Positions 24,586 to 35,943 of a DNA stretch of 64,000 nucleotides are shown one piece after another (position 1 is the first letter of the stretch; each line of letters begins with the position of its first letter). Under the pieces are notes generated by a model. It worked only from the letters and a program-made list of their open reading frames with translations. It was not told where the DNA came from and did no database searches. Both the position numbers and the translations under genes were made by a program. This DNA comes from Baekduia alba (GTDB lineage: Bacteria > Actinomycetota > Thermoleophilia > Solirubrobacterales > Solirubrobacteraceae), in the NCBI RefSeq assembly GCF_028416635.1, contig NZ_CP114013.1, forward strand, positions 4,836,001-4,900,000. Direction: 5' to 3'.

Positions 24586-25428
24586 CTACCGCTTGCCCTT
24601 GCCACGCTTGCGCGCGCGGACGATGTAGCGGTCGGACGACTTGTTCTTCTTACGGGTGCGGTACCCGAGCGTCGGCACGCCCCAAGGCGTGACCGGGTGA
24701 CGGCCGGGCGTGGTAGAGCCCTCGCCGCCGCCGTGCGGGTGGTCGACCGGGTTCATGGCCGTGCCTCGCGTCTGCGGGCGCACGCCCATGTGACGCTTGC
24801 GGCCGGCCTTGCCGATCTTGACGTTCTGGTGCTCGGCGTTGCCGATGGTCCCGACGGTCGCGCGGCACTCGGCGCGGACCAGCCGCATCTCGCCGGACGG
24901 CAGGCGCAGGGTGGCGTAGTCGCCGTCCTTCGCCATCAGCTGGATGCTGACGCCGGCGGAGCGGCCGAGCTGGCCGCCGCGACCGGGCTGCAGCTCGACG
25001 TTGTGGATGACCGTGCCCGTCGGCATCGAGGCCAGCGGCAGGCAGTTGCCGACGGAGATCTCGGCCTCGGGGCCGCTCATCACCGTCGCGCCGACCTGCA
25101 GTCGCTGCGGAGCGAGGATGTAGGACTTGACGCCGTCCACGTAATGGAGCAGCGCGATGTACGCCGTGCGGTTGGGGTCGTACTCGATCGCGGCGACCTT
25201 GGCGGGGATCCCGTCACGGCGGCGCTTGAAGTCGACCTTGCGGTACAGGCGCTTGGCCCCGCCGCCACGGTGGCGGGAGGTCTTGCGCCCGTTGGCGTTG
25301 CGGCCACCGGACTTCTTGAGGCCCTCGACCAGCGTGCGCTCCGGCGTCGTCTTCGTGATCTCGGCGAAGTCCGGATACGAGACGAAGCGGAGGCCCGGGG
25401 AGGTGGGCTTGGGCTTGCGGATGGGCAT
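24586..25428 (-). CDS. rplB: 50S ribosomal protein L2
   Basis: A 280-residue primary 23S rRNA-binding protein needed for peptidyl transfer. The conserved loop [16 protein letters not shown], with the essential histidine, is intact, and the protein ends with a basic RKRGKGKR tail. It follows rplW by 4 bases. Confidence 0.97.
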   Translation of the reverse strand: MPIRKPKPTSPGLRFVSYPDFAEITKTTPERTLVEGLKKSGGRNANGRKTSRHRGGGAKRLYRKVDFKRRRDGIPAKVAAIEYDPNRTAYIALLHYVDGVKSYILAPQRLQVGATVMSGPEAEISVGNCLPLASMPTGTVIHNVELQPGRGGQLGRSAGVSIQLMAKDGDYATLRLPSGEMRLVRAECRATVGTIGNAEHQNVKIGKAGRKRHMGVRPQTRGTAMNPVDHPHGGGEGSTTPGRHPVTPWGVPTLGYRTRKKNKSSDRYIVRARKRGKGKR

Positions 25429-25432
25429 CGAC

Positions 25433-25735
25433 TTACGACTCCTCGAGGCCCTCGAGGCCCTGGAAGATCGGGATGGACTGACCCGGCGCCACCTGGACGA
25501 TCGCCTTCTTCCAAGACCGCGTGCGACCGGCGGTCTGGCCGCGGCGCTTGGGCTTGGACTTCACCGACATCGTGCGGACCTCGACGACGTTGACGTCGAA
25601 CAGCTGCTCGATCGCCTGGCGGATCTGGGTCTTGTGGGCGCTCGGGTGAACCCGGAACGTGTACTTCTCCGCGGCGGCCAGCACGTAGGACTTCTCGCTG
25701 ACGACCGGACGGATGATGACCTGGCTGGCGTCCAT
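25433..25735 (-). CDS. rplW: 50S ribosomal protein L23
   Basis: A 100-residue tunnel-exit protein where trigger factor and SRP dock. [21 protein letters not shown] and the extended loop [15 protein letters not shown] are conserved. It shares one base with rplD. Confidence 0.96.
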   Translation of the reverse strand: MDASQVIIRPVVSEKSYVLAAAEKYTFRVHPSAHKTQIRQAIEQLFDVNVVEVRTMSVKSKPKRRGQTAGRTRSWKKAIVQVAPGQSIPIFQGLEGLEES

Positions 25736-26376
25736 CAGGCGCTCGCCTCCTCCTTCTTCTCACCCTTGGCGCGAGCGGTGAGCTCCTCGAGGGCGGTGGG
25801 GCTGACGAGCACGTTCGCCGCGCCGACGAGGTCGGCGACGCCGACGTTCGTCGTCGGGATCACCGCGCGGACGCCGGCGAGGTTGCGGAAGCTCAGGGCC
25901 ACCCGCTCCTCGGCGTCGCCCAGGACGATGAGCAGCGAGCCCTTGACGCCCCAGTCGGTCACGAGCTTGGCCGCGGCCTTCGTGGAGACGTCGTCGAACG
26001 CCTTCGGGTCGAAGACGGCGATCGAGCCGCGGTCGGCGTGGATCGACAGCGCGCTGCGGAACGCCGCGCGGCGCTCCTTGCGGTTGACCTTGAACGTGTA
26101 GTGGCGCGGCCGCGGCCCGAAGACCGTGCCGCCGCCCGTCCAGATCGGCGAGCGCGACGAGCCGGCGCGAGCGCGGCCCGTGCCCTTCTGACGCCACGGC
26201 TTCGCGCCACCGCCGCGGACCTCGCCGCGGGTCTTGGTGGACGCGGTGCCCTGGCGCTTGGCGGCCAGCTCCGCGCGCACGGACTCGTGCACGAGCGGGC
26301 CGTTGAACTTCGCGCCGAAGGCGGTGTCGTCGAGCGTGACGTCGGCGCCGCCGCCCAGGTTCTTGGCGCTAGGCAT
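25735..26376 (-). CDS. rplD: 50S ribosomal protein L4
   Basis: A 213-residue protein whose long loop ([19 protein letters not shown]) lines the exit tunnel. L4 autoregulates the S10 operon in some bacteria. It overlaps rplC by 8 bases (ATGCCTAG). Confidence 0.96.
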   Translation of the reverse strand: MPSAKNLGGGADVTLDDTAFGAKFNGPLVHESVRAELAAKRQGTASTKTRGEVRGGGAKPWRQKGTGRARAGSSRSPIWTGGGTVFGPRPRHYTFKVNRKERRAAFRSALSIHADRGSIAVFDPKAFDDVSTKAAAKLVTDWGVKGSLLIVLGDAEERVALSFRNLAGVRAVIPTTNVGVADLVGAANVLVSPTALEELTARAKGEKKEEASA

Positions 26377-26986
26377 CGGTGCGGACCTCCACGTAGCCGT
26401 TCTTGGGACCGGGGACCGAGCCGCGGACGAGCAGGAGGTTGTCGCCCGCGTCGATCCGGACGATCTCGAGGCCCTTCTGGGTGACGCGCTTGTTGCCCAT
26501 CTGGCCGGGGCCGCGGATGCCCTTCATCACGCGGGCGGGCCAGGCGGACGCACCGATGGATCCCGGTGCGCGCACGTTGTGCGAGCCGTGGGACTTCGGA
26601 CCGCGCTTGAAGTTGTGGCGCTTGATCGTGCCCTGGAAGCCCTTGCCCTTGCTGGTGCCGGCGATCTTGACCGTGTCGCCGACCGAGAAGGTCTCGACGG
26701 TCACGGTGTCGCCGACCTGCAGCTCAGCGGCCTCGTCGCGGAACTCCACGAGGTGGCGCATGGGCGGAGCGGAGGCCTTCTTGAGGTGGCCGAGCTCCGG
26801 CTTGCTCAGGTGCTTCTCCTTGGACGCGCCGAACGCCAGCTGCACGGCCTCGTAGCCGTCGCGGTCGAACGTGCGGATCCCCGTGACGGGGCACGGGCCG
26901 GCCTCGAGCACGGTGACGCGCTCGACGCGGCCGTCGTCGAGGAAGACCTGGGTCATCCCGAGCTTCTTGGCGAGGATGGCGGGCAT
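26369..26986 (-). CDS. rplC: 50S ribosomal protein L3
   Basis: A 205-residue protein close to the peptidyl-transferase centre. [15 protein letters not shown] opens it, and [26 protein letters not shown] is the conserved extended loop. The ATG shares one base with the rpsJ stop. Confidence 0.97.
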   Translation of the reverse strand: MPAILAKKLGMTQVFLDDGRVERVTVLEAGPCPVTGIRTFDRDGYEAVQLAFGASKEKHLSKPELGHLKKASAPPMRHLVEFRDEAAELQVGDTVTVETFSVGDTVKIAGTSKGKGFQGTIKRHNFKRGPKSHGSHNVRAPGSIGASAWPARVMKGIRGPGQMGNKRVTQKGLEIVRIDAGDNLLLVRGSVPGPKNGYVEVRTDA

Positions 26987-27312
26987 TACGCGAGGAGCTT
27001 GATCTCGATGTTCACGCCGGCCGGGAGGTGGTCCAGGCGCTGGAGCGAGTCGACCGTCTTGGGGGTCGGCCCGTGGATGTCGATCAGGCGCTTGTGCGTC
27101 CGGATCTCGAAGTGCTCCTGCGAGTCCTTGTCCTTGAACGGCGACTTGATGACCGCGTAGATGTTGCGGTCGGTCGGCAGCGGCACGGGACCCGAGACGG
27201 TCGCGCCGGTGCGCGTCGCCGTCTCGACGATCTCCTTGGCCGCCGTCTCGAGGGCCTGGTGGTCGTAGGCCTTCAAGCGAATGCGGATCTTGTTCTGTGT
27301 GGCGGCTGCCAT
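26986..27312 (-). CDS. rpsJ: 30S ribosomal protein S10 / NusE
   Basis: A 108-residue protein that works in the ribosome and, as NusE, in antitermination with NusB and Nus[21 protein letters not shown] and the [13 protein letters not shown] loop are standard. It is the first gene of the S10 operon and is preceded by a structured leader (27400-27438). Confidence 0.97.
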   Translation of the reverse strand: MAAATQNKIRIRLKAYDHQALETAAKEIVETATRTGATVSGPVPLPTDRNIYAVIKSPFKDKDSQEHFEIRTHKRLIDIHGPTPKTVDSLQRLDHLPAGVNIEIKLLA

Positions 27313-27399
27313 CTGCCTGTCTTTGCGATTCCGTCTGCTTGCTTGTCTTGGAAAGCTCGGTGCTGGAGTGCTGCGGTGCTGGGTTGCCTCGCGGCTTTA

Positions 27400-27438
27400 G
27401 GAGCGGACCGCTCGTCGATGCCGACGGGTCTCCGCTCC
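27400..27438 (-). promoter_or_regulatory. Leader hairpin upstream of the S10 operon
   Basis: An 8-bp stem (GGAGCGGA 27400-27407 with TCCGCTCC 27431-27438) encloses an inner CGTCG/CGACG stem-loop. It lies about 90 bases upstream of rpsJ in an otherwise gene-free 207-base gap after tuf is taken into account. In several bacteria L4 binds such a leader to repress the S10 operon; whether this RNA matches that motif cannot be decided by eye. Confidence 0.4.
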
Positions 27439-27481
27439 ACTCCCTGCGGTCGTATCTGAATTGGTGCTGCTCTGCGTGTGA

Positions 27482-27506
27482 GGCGGGGCGCTCGGAGCGC
27501 CCCGCC
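27482..27506 (-). terminator. Terminator after tuf reading frame region
   Basis: A perfect 11-bp stem (27482-27492 with 27496-27506) around CGG begins 14 bases past the tuf stop codon. It should end the fusA-tuf transcript; the minus-strand continuation (TCACACGC) has no uridine run. It separates tuf from the S10 operon. Confidence 0.65.
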
Positions 27507-27519
27507 GGTCACGCAAGTG

Positions 27520-28704
<1,185 letters not shown>

Positions 28705-28808
28705 TTCAGTTGCTCCTTCGGAAGTCTTGGTGTTCGTGAGGGGGTCTTCGTACCTGGCGAACCAGGGAAAGCTATCGCGATCCGTCGTGAGACGTCCGCT
28801 CGGTGTGC

Positions 28809-30908
<2,100 letters not shown>

Positions 30909-30957
30909 ATCTGAGTCTGCTGGCGGTCGGGGAAGCGGTGGCTGCGGGCAAAGAAAA

Positions 30958-30974
30958 CGGGCCCCTCGGGCCCG
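30958..30974 (-). terminator. Intrinsic terminator in the fusA leader (possible attenuator)
   Basis: On the minus strand CGGGCCC-GAG-GGGCCCG is followed directly by TTTTCTTT (complement of 30950-30957), a textbook intrinsic terminator, 50 bases upstream of the fusA ATG. No minus-strand gene lies upstream for which it would be the normal end. Upstream in the leader CACGAC and GTCGTG can pair across 14 bases (complement of 30980-31006), leaving room for alternative folds. Attenuation of fusA is inferred. Confidence 0.6.
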
Positions 30975-31062
30975 CGCGCACGACAGGAGTAGATCCCGGT
31001 CGTGGCGCTATGTGCTCGAGGTCTCCATGCTGGCGCAGAGAGCGACCCGCGGAAGCGCGCGC

Positions 31063-31641
31063 ATGAGCGGCGCTCTACACGGGGCAGACGGCGATGATAG
31101 CAAAGGGTTCGTGCCCGACTCGTCTCGCTTGCCGACCGTTCTGACCTTCCGGCTCGTCCTCGCCGCGACCGGGTTGTTGGGCGCGCTGCTGCTGCTCGCG
31201 GCGACGTTCACGAGCGTGATCGACATCACCGTCGGGACGACCTCGAAGGTCCTCGACGCCGACACCGCGCAGAGTGGCTGGGACCGGCACGGGCCGGCGC
31301 TGGTCCTGCTGGCGCTGCTGGCCGTGTTCCTGCTGCTGGCCTCGCTGCGCGGGTCGCGCGTCGCGATGGCGGGGCTGCTGCTGTGCGGCGTCGTCGCCCT
31401 GGCGATCCCGACGATCTGGGACCGTCCGCACGTCCACGACAGCGGGTCGATCGGCGACGTCTACGCCGAGGCCACGGCGGACCCGGGCACGGGCTACTAC
31501 CTCGAGACGCTGGGCGGCGCGCTGATCCTGCTCAGCGGCGGCGCGCTGCTGGTGCTGGGCCGGACGCCGATCGTGGAGCCGGCTCCGGGCGGGTCGGCCG
31601 CGGAGCGGGCCCGGGCGCGCCGGGCGGCGCGGGCGGAGTAG
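31063..31641 (+). CDS. Membrane protein inserted between rpsG and fusA
   Basis: A predicted integral membrane protein of 192 residues from ATG 31063, or 176 from GTG 31111 ([20 protein letters not shown]), which begins just before the first helix. Four hydrophobic segments are visible ([52 protein letters not shown] and [15 protein letters not shown]), with polar loops between. The end is basic ([11 protein letters not shown]). The family is not recognised. It is the only plus-strand gene inside the ribosomal block, and its stop codon is the first element of a 15-bp repeat array. Confidence 0.7.
   Translation: MSGALHGADGDDSKGFVPDSSRLPTVLTFRLVLAATGLLGALLLLAATFTSVIDITVGTTSKVLDADTAQSGWDRHGPALVLLALLAVFLLLASLRGSRVAMAGLLLCGVVALAIPTIWDRPHVHDSGSIGDVYAEATADPGTGYYLETLGGALILLSGGALLVLGRTPIVEPAPGGSAAERARARRAARAE
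31094..31102 (-). promoter_or_regulatory. Extended -10 element upstream of fusA
   Basis: TGCTATCAT on the minus strand (complement of 31094-31102) is a near-consensus extended -10 box. It would give fusA a leader of about 180 bases containing the terminator at 30958-30974. The -35 region is not conserved. The element lies inside the first codons of the divergent membrane gene if ATG 31063 is used, which favours the GTG 31111 start for that gene. Confidence 0.45.
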
Positions 31642-31742
31642 CGGCGCCGCGCGTAGCGGCGCCGCGGGTAGCGGCGCCGCGGGTAGCGGCGCCGCGGGTA
31701 GCGGCGCCGCGGGTAGCGGCGCCGCGGGTAGCGGCGCCGCGC
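31638..31742. repeat. Seven 15-bp tandem repeats starting at a stop codon
   Basis: Seven head-to-tail units of GTAGCGGCGCCGCGG (the first and last end in GC) span 31638-31742. Each carries the 10-bp palindrome GCGGCGCCGC and, because 15 is a multiple of three, repeats the TAG stop of the membrane gene in frame seven times. It is followed by the rpsG terminator. The array looks like slippage-prone low-copy satellite DNA. Confidence 0.95.
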
Positions 31743-31752
31743 GCCCGGAACG

Positions 31753-31784
31753 AGAGACGGCCGCCCCGGAGGGCGGCCGTCTCT
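31753..31784 (-). terminator. Terminator after rpsG
   Basis: A perfect 14-bp stem (31753-31766 with 31771-31784) around CGGA, 24 bases after the rpsG stop. It is nearly symmetrical and could also end the convergent membrane gene. No clear uridine run follows on either side. Confidence 0.7.
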
Positions 31785-31808
31785 AGAAGCTGCGGGTGGA
31801 GGAGCGAG

Positions 31809-32279
31809 CTACCAGCGGTAGTGCGCGAAGGCCTTGTTGGCCTGCGCCATGCGGTAGATGTCGTCCTTGCGCTTGTAGGCGCCGCCCTGCGAGTTGATGG
31901 CGTCCATGAGCTCGTTGGCGAGGCGCTGGGCCATCGTCTTCTCGCGGCGCTGGCGGGCGAACTCGACGAGCCAGCGGACGGCGAGCGTGCGCGCGCGGCG
32001 CGGGACGACCTCGACGGGGACCTGGTAGGTCGCGCCGCCGACGCGGCGGGACCTGACCTCGAGCGCCGGCGTCAGGGCCTTGATGGACGCCTCGAGCTGC
32101 TCGACCGGGTCCTTGCCGGTCTTCTCGCCGATGATGGCGAGCGCGTCGTAGACGATCCGCTCGGCCGTGCTCTTCTTGCCGTCGAGCATGACCTTGTTGA
32201 CGACCTGGGTGACCAGGCGCGAGCGATGAACGGGATCCGGCTCGATCGGCCGGATCGTTGCTGCGGAGCGGCGGGGCAT
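31809..32279 (-). CDS. rpsG: 30S ribosomal protein S7
   Basis: A 156-residue head protein that starts 16S 3'-domain assembly and contacts the E-site. [20 protein letters not shown] opens it; the [25 protein letters not shown] beta-hairpin region is conserved. It follows rpsL by 7 bases. Confidence 0.97.
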   Translation of the reverse strand: MPRRSAATIRPIEPDPVHRSRLVTQVVNKVMLDGKKSTAERIVYDALAIIGEKTGKDPVEQLEASIKALTPALEVRSRRVGGATYQVPVEVVPRRARTLAVRWLVEFARQRREKTMAQRLANELMDAINSQGGAYKRKDDIYRMAQANKAFAHYRW

Positions 32280-32286
32280 GAAGTCT

Positions 32287-32682
32287 CTACTTCTTCTTGA
32301 CGCCGTACTGGCTACGGCTCTTCTTGCGGTCGGTCACGCCGGAGGCGTCCAGCGTGCCGCGCACGACCTTGTAGCGCACGCCCGGCAGGTCCTTGACGCG
32401 GCCGCCACGCACGAGCACGACGGAGTGCTCCTGCAGGTTGTGGCCCTCGCCCGGGATGTAGGACGTGACTTCGACCGAGCCGGTGATCCGCACACGTGCG
32501 ACCTTCCGCAGCGCCGAGTTCGGCTTCTTCGGCGTGGTCGTGTAGACGCGAGTGCAGACGCCGCGGCGCTGCGGGGCGGCCTGCTTCTTCTTGTTGCCCT
32601 TGCCGGACTTGAGACCCGGCGTGGACATCTTGCGCGGCTTGGGCTTGCGACCCTTGCGGACGAGTTGGCTCGTGGTGGGCAT
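32287..32682 (-). CDS. rpsL: 30S ribosomal protein S12
   Basis: A 131-residue decoding-centre protein. The [13 protein letters not shown] and [17 protein letters not shown] loops are intact, and both lysines linked to streptomycin response (TPKKPNS and RVKDLPG) are wild type. A TGCTACCAT -10 element (32693-32701) ends only about 10 bases before the ATG, so the transcript is probably leaderless. Confidence 0.97.
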   Translation of the reverse strand: MPTTSQLVRKGRKPKPRKMSTPGLKSGKGNKKKQAAPQRRGVCTRVYTTTPKKPNSALRKVARVRITGSVEVTSYIPGEGHNLQEHSVVLVRGGRVKDLPGVRYKVVRGTLDASGVTDRKKSRSQYGVKKK

Positions 32683-32692
32683 GCGGCGCGAG

Positions 32693-32701
32693 ATGGTAGC
32701 A
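32693..32701 (-). promoter_or_regulatory. Extended -10 promoter of rpsL-rpsG
   Basis: TGCTACCAT on the minus strand (complement of 32693-32701). The expected start point near 32686 leaves about 4 untranslated bases before the rpsL ATG. It shares its TGCTA core with elements upstream of rpmJ, fusA and rpoB. Confidence 0.5.
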
Positions 32702-32846
32702 AGCGTTCGGCCCCAGTCCCTTTCTGGCGCCTGACAGCACGGCTCGCAGCGATCGCAACGGTCGGTGTTCCCGCCGTGCGAGGCGCCATCACACCCGCGG
32801 TTTGGGGCCTGACGAGACGGGTTCGATTCCGCTCGCGCGTGTAGAG

Positions 32847-33096
32847 GTGCGACGGCGAGAAGGGCGTGTGTGCCGAGCGGTGGCGGTGGCGGACAGACCG
32901 ACGGGTTGTTCGCCGGGATCGACGACGCATCGGTGCGAGGTGGCTGGCGGTGCCGAGGCGGCTGACCGCGGGTGCAGACACCGGCGGTGCGACGGCGAGG
33001 AGGGCGCGTGCGCCGAAGGGTGGAGGACAGACCGGCGGGTCGCCACGCCCGGATCGACGACGCACCGGCGCGAGCCGGTCGGCGGTGCCGGAGCGG
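32847..33096. repeat. Imperfect 140-bp tandem duplication in the rpsL-ald gap
   Basis: Two diverged copies begin with GTGCGACGGCGAG at 32847 and 32987 and end with GTGCCGAGGCGG or GTGCCGGAGCGG (to 32961 and 33096). They share ACAGACCG, CGGGATCGACGACGCA-type blocks in the same order. The 452-base gap between rpsL and ald holds only this duplication, the rpsL promoter and the ald terminator; no credible gene is seen in either strand. Confidence 0.75.
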
Positions 33097-33100
33097 TGTC

Positions 33101-33123
33101 GGCGGCGGCGCTGGGCCGCCGCC
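33101..33123 (-). terminator. Terminator of the ald gene
   Basis: A perfect 9-bp stem (33101-33109 with 33115-33123) around GCTGG, 12 bases after the ald stop. It is GC-rich and lacks a uridine run. Confidence 0.6.
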
Positions 33124-33134
33124 GGAAGGCGCCG

Positions 33135-34268
33135 TCAGGCCGCGGCCGGCACCTTGGCCAGTGCCTCGAGTGGGTCGATGGCGGTGAGGCCTTGGTCGGC
33201 GGCGACCGGTGCGTAGGTGACCTCGCCGGCGGCGACGTTGAGGCCGGCCAGGAAGCCCGGATCGGACTGCAGCGCCGCGTGGACGCCCTGCTCGGCGAGC
33301 TTGATGACGTAGGGCATCGTCGCGTTGGTCAGCGCGAACGTGCTCGTGATCGGCACCGCACCCGGCATATTCGCCACGCAGTAGTGCGTCACGCCGTCGA
33401 CCTCATAGGTCGGATCGGTGTGCGTCGTCGGCCGCGAGGTCTCGAAGCACCCGCCCTGATCGATCGACACGTCGACCAACACGGCGTTGTGCTTCATCAA
33501 CCCCAACTGCGCGCGCGTGATCACGTGCGGCGCCTTGGCCCCATGCACCAACACCGCGCCGATCACCAGATCGACCTCGGGCAGCATGCGCTCGATGCTC
33601 AACGTCGTCGAGAACACCGTCGAGCACCGGTTGTTCAACAAGAAGTCCAACTCACGCAACCGGTCGATCGAACGGTCATAGATGTAGGTCTCGGCCCCCA
33701 TGCCGATCGCGATCTCCGCCGCCGTCAACCCGACGACGCCACCGCCGATGACCATCACCTTGCCCGCCGCGACACCCGGCACACCGCCCAGCAGCAGCCC
33801 ACGCCCGCCCAACGGCTTCTCCAACATGAACGCGCCCGCCTGCGTCGCGATCTTGCCCGCGACCTCGCTCATCGGCGCCAGCAACGGCAACCGACCATTG
33901 CGATCGGTCACCGTCTCATAGGCGATGCACGTCGCGCCGCTGTCGCGCAACCCCTGCGTCAACTCCGCATCCGGCGCCAGATGCAAATACGTGAACAACG
34001 TGTGCCGCGGCTCGAGCATCGCCACCTCGACCGGCTGCGGCTCCTTGACCTTGACGATCATGTCACTGCCCGCGAACACCGCCGCCGCATCGGGCACCAC
34101 CGACGCACCCTGCTCGGCGTACTCCCCATCCGGGATCGCCGACCCCACGCCAGCACCGTGCTGAATCAGCACCTCGTGACCACGATCGACCAGCTCACGC
34201 ACACCCGCAGGCGTAATCGCCACCCGGTACTCGTCGGTCTTGATCTCCGTGGGGATGCCGACTCTCAT
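33135..34268 (-). CDS. ald: Alanine dehydrogenase
   Basis: A 377-residue NAD-dependent enzyme that interconverts L-alanine and pyruvate plus ammonia. [20 protein letters not shown] opens it, YLHLAPD and [16 protein letters not shown] follow, and [18 protein letters not shown] is the Rossmann loop. The catalytic histidine lies in the TYLHLAPD segment and the aspartate in IDQGG. It is the last gene of a block with a PucR-type regulator and a class III transaminase, which suggests alanine catabolism downstream of transamination to pyruvate. Confidence 0.96.
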   Translation of the reverse strand: MRVGIPTEIKTDEYRVAITPAGVRELVDRGHEVLIQHGAGVGSAIPDGEYAEQGASVVPDAAAVFAGSDMIVKVKEPQPVEVAMLEPRHTLFTYLHLAPDAELTQGLRDSGATCIAYETVTDRNGRLPLLAPMSEVAGKIATQAGAFMLEKPLGGRGLLLGGVPGVAAGKVMVIGGGVVGLTAAEIAIGMGAETYIYDRSIDRLRELDFLLNNRCSTVFSTTLSIERMLPEVDLVIGAVLVHGAKAPHVITRAQLGLMKHNAVLVDVSIDQGGCFETSRPTTHTDPTYEVDGVTHYCVANMPGAVPITSTFALTNATMPYVIKLAEQGVHAALQSDPGFLAGLNVAAGEVTYAPVAADQGLTAIDPLEALAKVPAAA

Positions 34269-34296
34269 GGCCTTCTCGAACCTCTTTGGTCTGTGA

Positions 34297-35940
34297 CTAA
34301 TGGACGAGCTCTCGGCCGCGCAGGGCCAGCCAGAACTCGATGCGGTCGCGAGCGCTGGCGAGGTCGCGCCCCGTCAGCTCCTCGATCTTGCGGATGCGGT
34401 AGCGCAGCGTGTGGCGGTGGCAGTACAGCCGCCGGGCGGCGGCCTCCCACTGGCCGTTGCACTCGATGAACGCCTCGAGCGAGCGCATGAGCTCGCCGCC
34501 GTAGTGGCCCTCGCCGGTCTCGATCGGACCGAGCAGCGACTCGCAGAACAGCCGCAGCGCGTCGGAGTCCTGCAAGGACAACAACAACTGGAAGGACCCG
34601 AGGTCCCGGTAGGTGGCGACCGTCGGCTTCGACGCGCCCGCTCCGATGCCGTTGGTCCCGTGCGCGGCCTTGCCGTTGAGCTCGGCGCCGACCGGCCGCC
34701 CGAGCGTCCGCGCCTCCAGCGCGCAGCGCGCCTCGTGGTAGGCCCGGCGCGCGTCACCCGCGGCCACCGCGCGCCCCGCGCCCGCGGCCGGAGCGGCGCC
34801 CATCTTCGCGACGACCCGATCCAGCACCCGCTGCGACAGCTCGAAGAGCTCCTCGTCCAGGAACCCGGGCAGCAGCGCGCAGACGTGGTTGTTGGCCGTG
34901 GCCACCAGCCCGCTGACGGCTTCGTCGCGCAGCGCGCCCACCAGCGCGGCCTCGAACGCCTCGGTCCCGCCGCCCTTGCCGGCCTGCCGGGCCGGCGGCG
35001 TCAGCACCACCGCGGTGACGCGTCCGCCGAGCCCGAACGGCTCCAGCCGGCGCGCCAGGTCCGAGCCCGACACCGTCCCGTTGACGAGCTCGCTCAGCAC
35101 GTCGCCGGCCAGCCGGCGCTCGGTCGACGACGCGACGTGGCGGCGCAGCAGCTCCAGCGCGACCACCGTGACGGCCTGGTGCAGGACGACGCGGTCGAAC
35201 TCCGACAGCCCGCCGGAGTCCTTGACGGCCACGAGCCACGCCTGCGGCAGGCCGGTCGTCTCGGCGCCCGCGACCGGCAGCGCCAGCGCGCGCGGCGCCA
35301 GCTCCGGATGCGAGGGGACGAACCCGCGCGCCTCGGTCCGGCGGGCGCGCTCGCGCAGCTCGGCGCCCACTGCGCTCAACGCGTCCTCCGGCAGCTCGCG
35401 GCGGAACGCGTGCAGCGCCTGCGGCTCGCCGCGCCCGTCGAAGACCACCGTCGTCCCGCCGATCAGCGTCGCCAATGCGGCCGCGATCGCGTCCAGGCCG
35501 CGCTCGGACAGCACGATCCGCTGCAGCCGCTCCTGGACCGCGATCGACCGCTGCAACAACGCGTATTGCTCGTTCACGAGCCTCGCGAACGCCTTCTCGG
35601 TCACCGCGATGAACGGCGTGTCGTACGGGATCTCGACCAGCGGGAAGTCCCGCTCGGACGCGGCCTCGACCAGCGCCTCGGGCACGCGCTCGTGCCCGAA
35701 GCCCGCGCCGAAGCCCAGCCCGGCGAGCCCGTGGTCGGCCAGCCGCGCCACGTAGGCGCGCTGCTCGGCCGGCGTGGACAGCGACAGCCCGGTGGTGAGC
35801 AGCAGCTCGCCCCCGGAGAGCCAGGGCGTCGGGTCCGCGAGCTCCGAGATGTGCACCCAGCGCACCGGAGCGTCGAGGTTCGGCTCGCCGGCGAGGACGC
35901 TGACGTCCAGATCCCGCAGGAGCTCGCGGACCGTCAGCAT
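34297..35940 (-). CDS. PucR family transcriptional regulator
   Basis: A 547-residue regulator with the three-part PucR layout. The N-terminal purine-catabolism-type sensor domain is at about residues 1-125 (VRWVHISELADPTPWLSGGE), a GGDEF-like CdaR middle domain is at 270-420, and a C-terminal helix-turn-helix is near 490-545 (WEAAARRLYCHRHTLRYRIR). It lies 28 bases before ald and 3 bases after the transaminase, so all three are one unit. It probably senses an amine, amino acid or related signal and controls the transaminase promoter. A dyad at 37361-37378 is a candidate site. Confidence 0.88.
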   Translation of the reverse strand: MLTVRELLRDLDVSVLAGEPNLDAPVRWVHISELADPTPWLSGGELLLTTGLSLSTPAEQRAYVARLADHGLAGLGFGAGFGHERVPEALVEAASERDFPLVEIPYDTPFIAVTEKAFARLVNEQYALLQRSIAVQERLQRIVLSERGLDAIAAALATLIGGTTVVFDGRGEPQALHAFRRELPEDALSAVGAELRERARRTEARGFVPSHPELAPRALALPVAGAETTGLPQAWLVAVKDSGGLSEFDRVVLHQAVTVVALELLRRHVASSTERRLAGDVLSELVNGTVSGSDLARRLEPFGLGGRVTAVVLTPPARQAGKGGGTEAFEAALVGALRDEAVSGLVATANNHVCALLPGFLDEELFELSQRVLDRVVAKMGAAPAAGAGRAVAAGDARRAYHEARCALEARTLGRPVGAELNGKAAHGTNGIGAGASKPTVATYRDLGSFQLLLSLQDSDALRLFCESLLGPIETGEGHYGGELMRSLEAFIECNGQWEAAARRLYCHRHTLRYRIRKIEELTGRDLASARDRIEFWLALRGRELVH

Positions 35941-35943
35941 CAA

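Noticed and set aside
31638-31742. Possible protein-coding repeat (RVAAP)n
   Set aside because: The translated repeat exists only in an alternative frame after the membrane gene stop, with no start codon or partner domain.
32811-32835. GGGTTCGATTCC, a tRNA/tmRNA T-loop-like motif
   Set aside because: The T-stem does not pair and no acceptor, D or anticodon arm is found upstream; at most a degenerate fragment.
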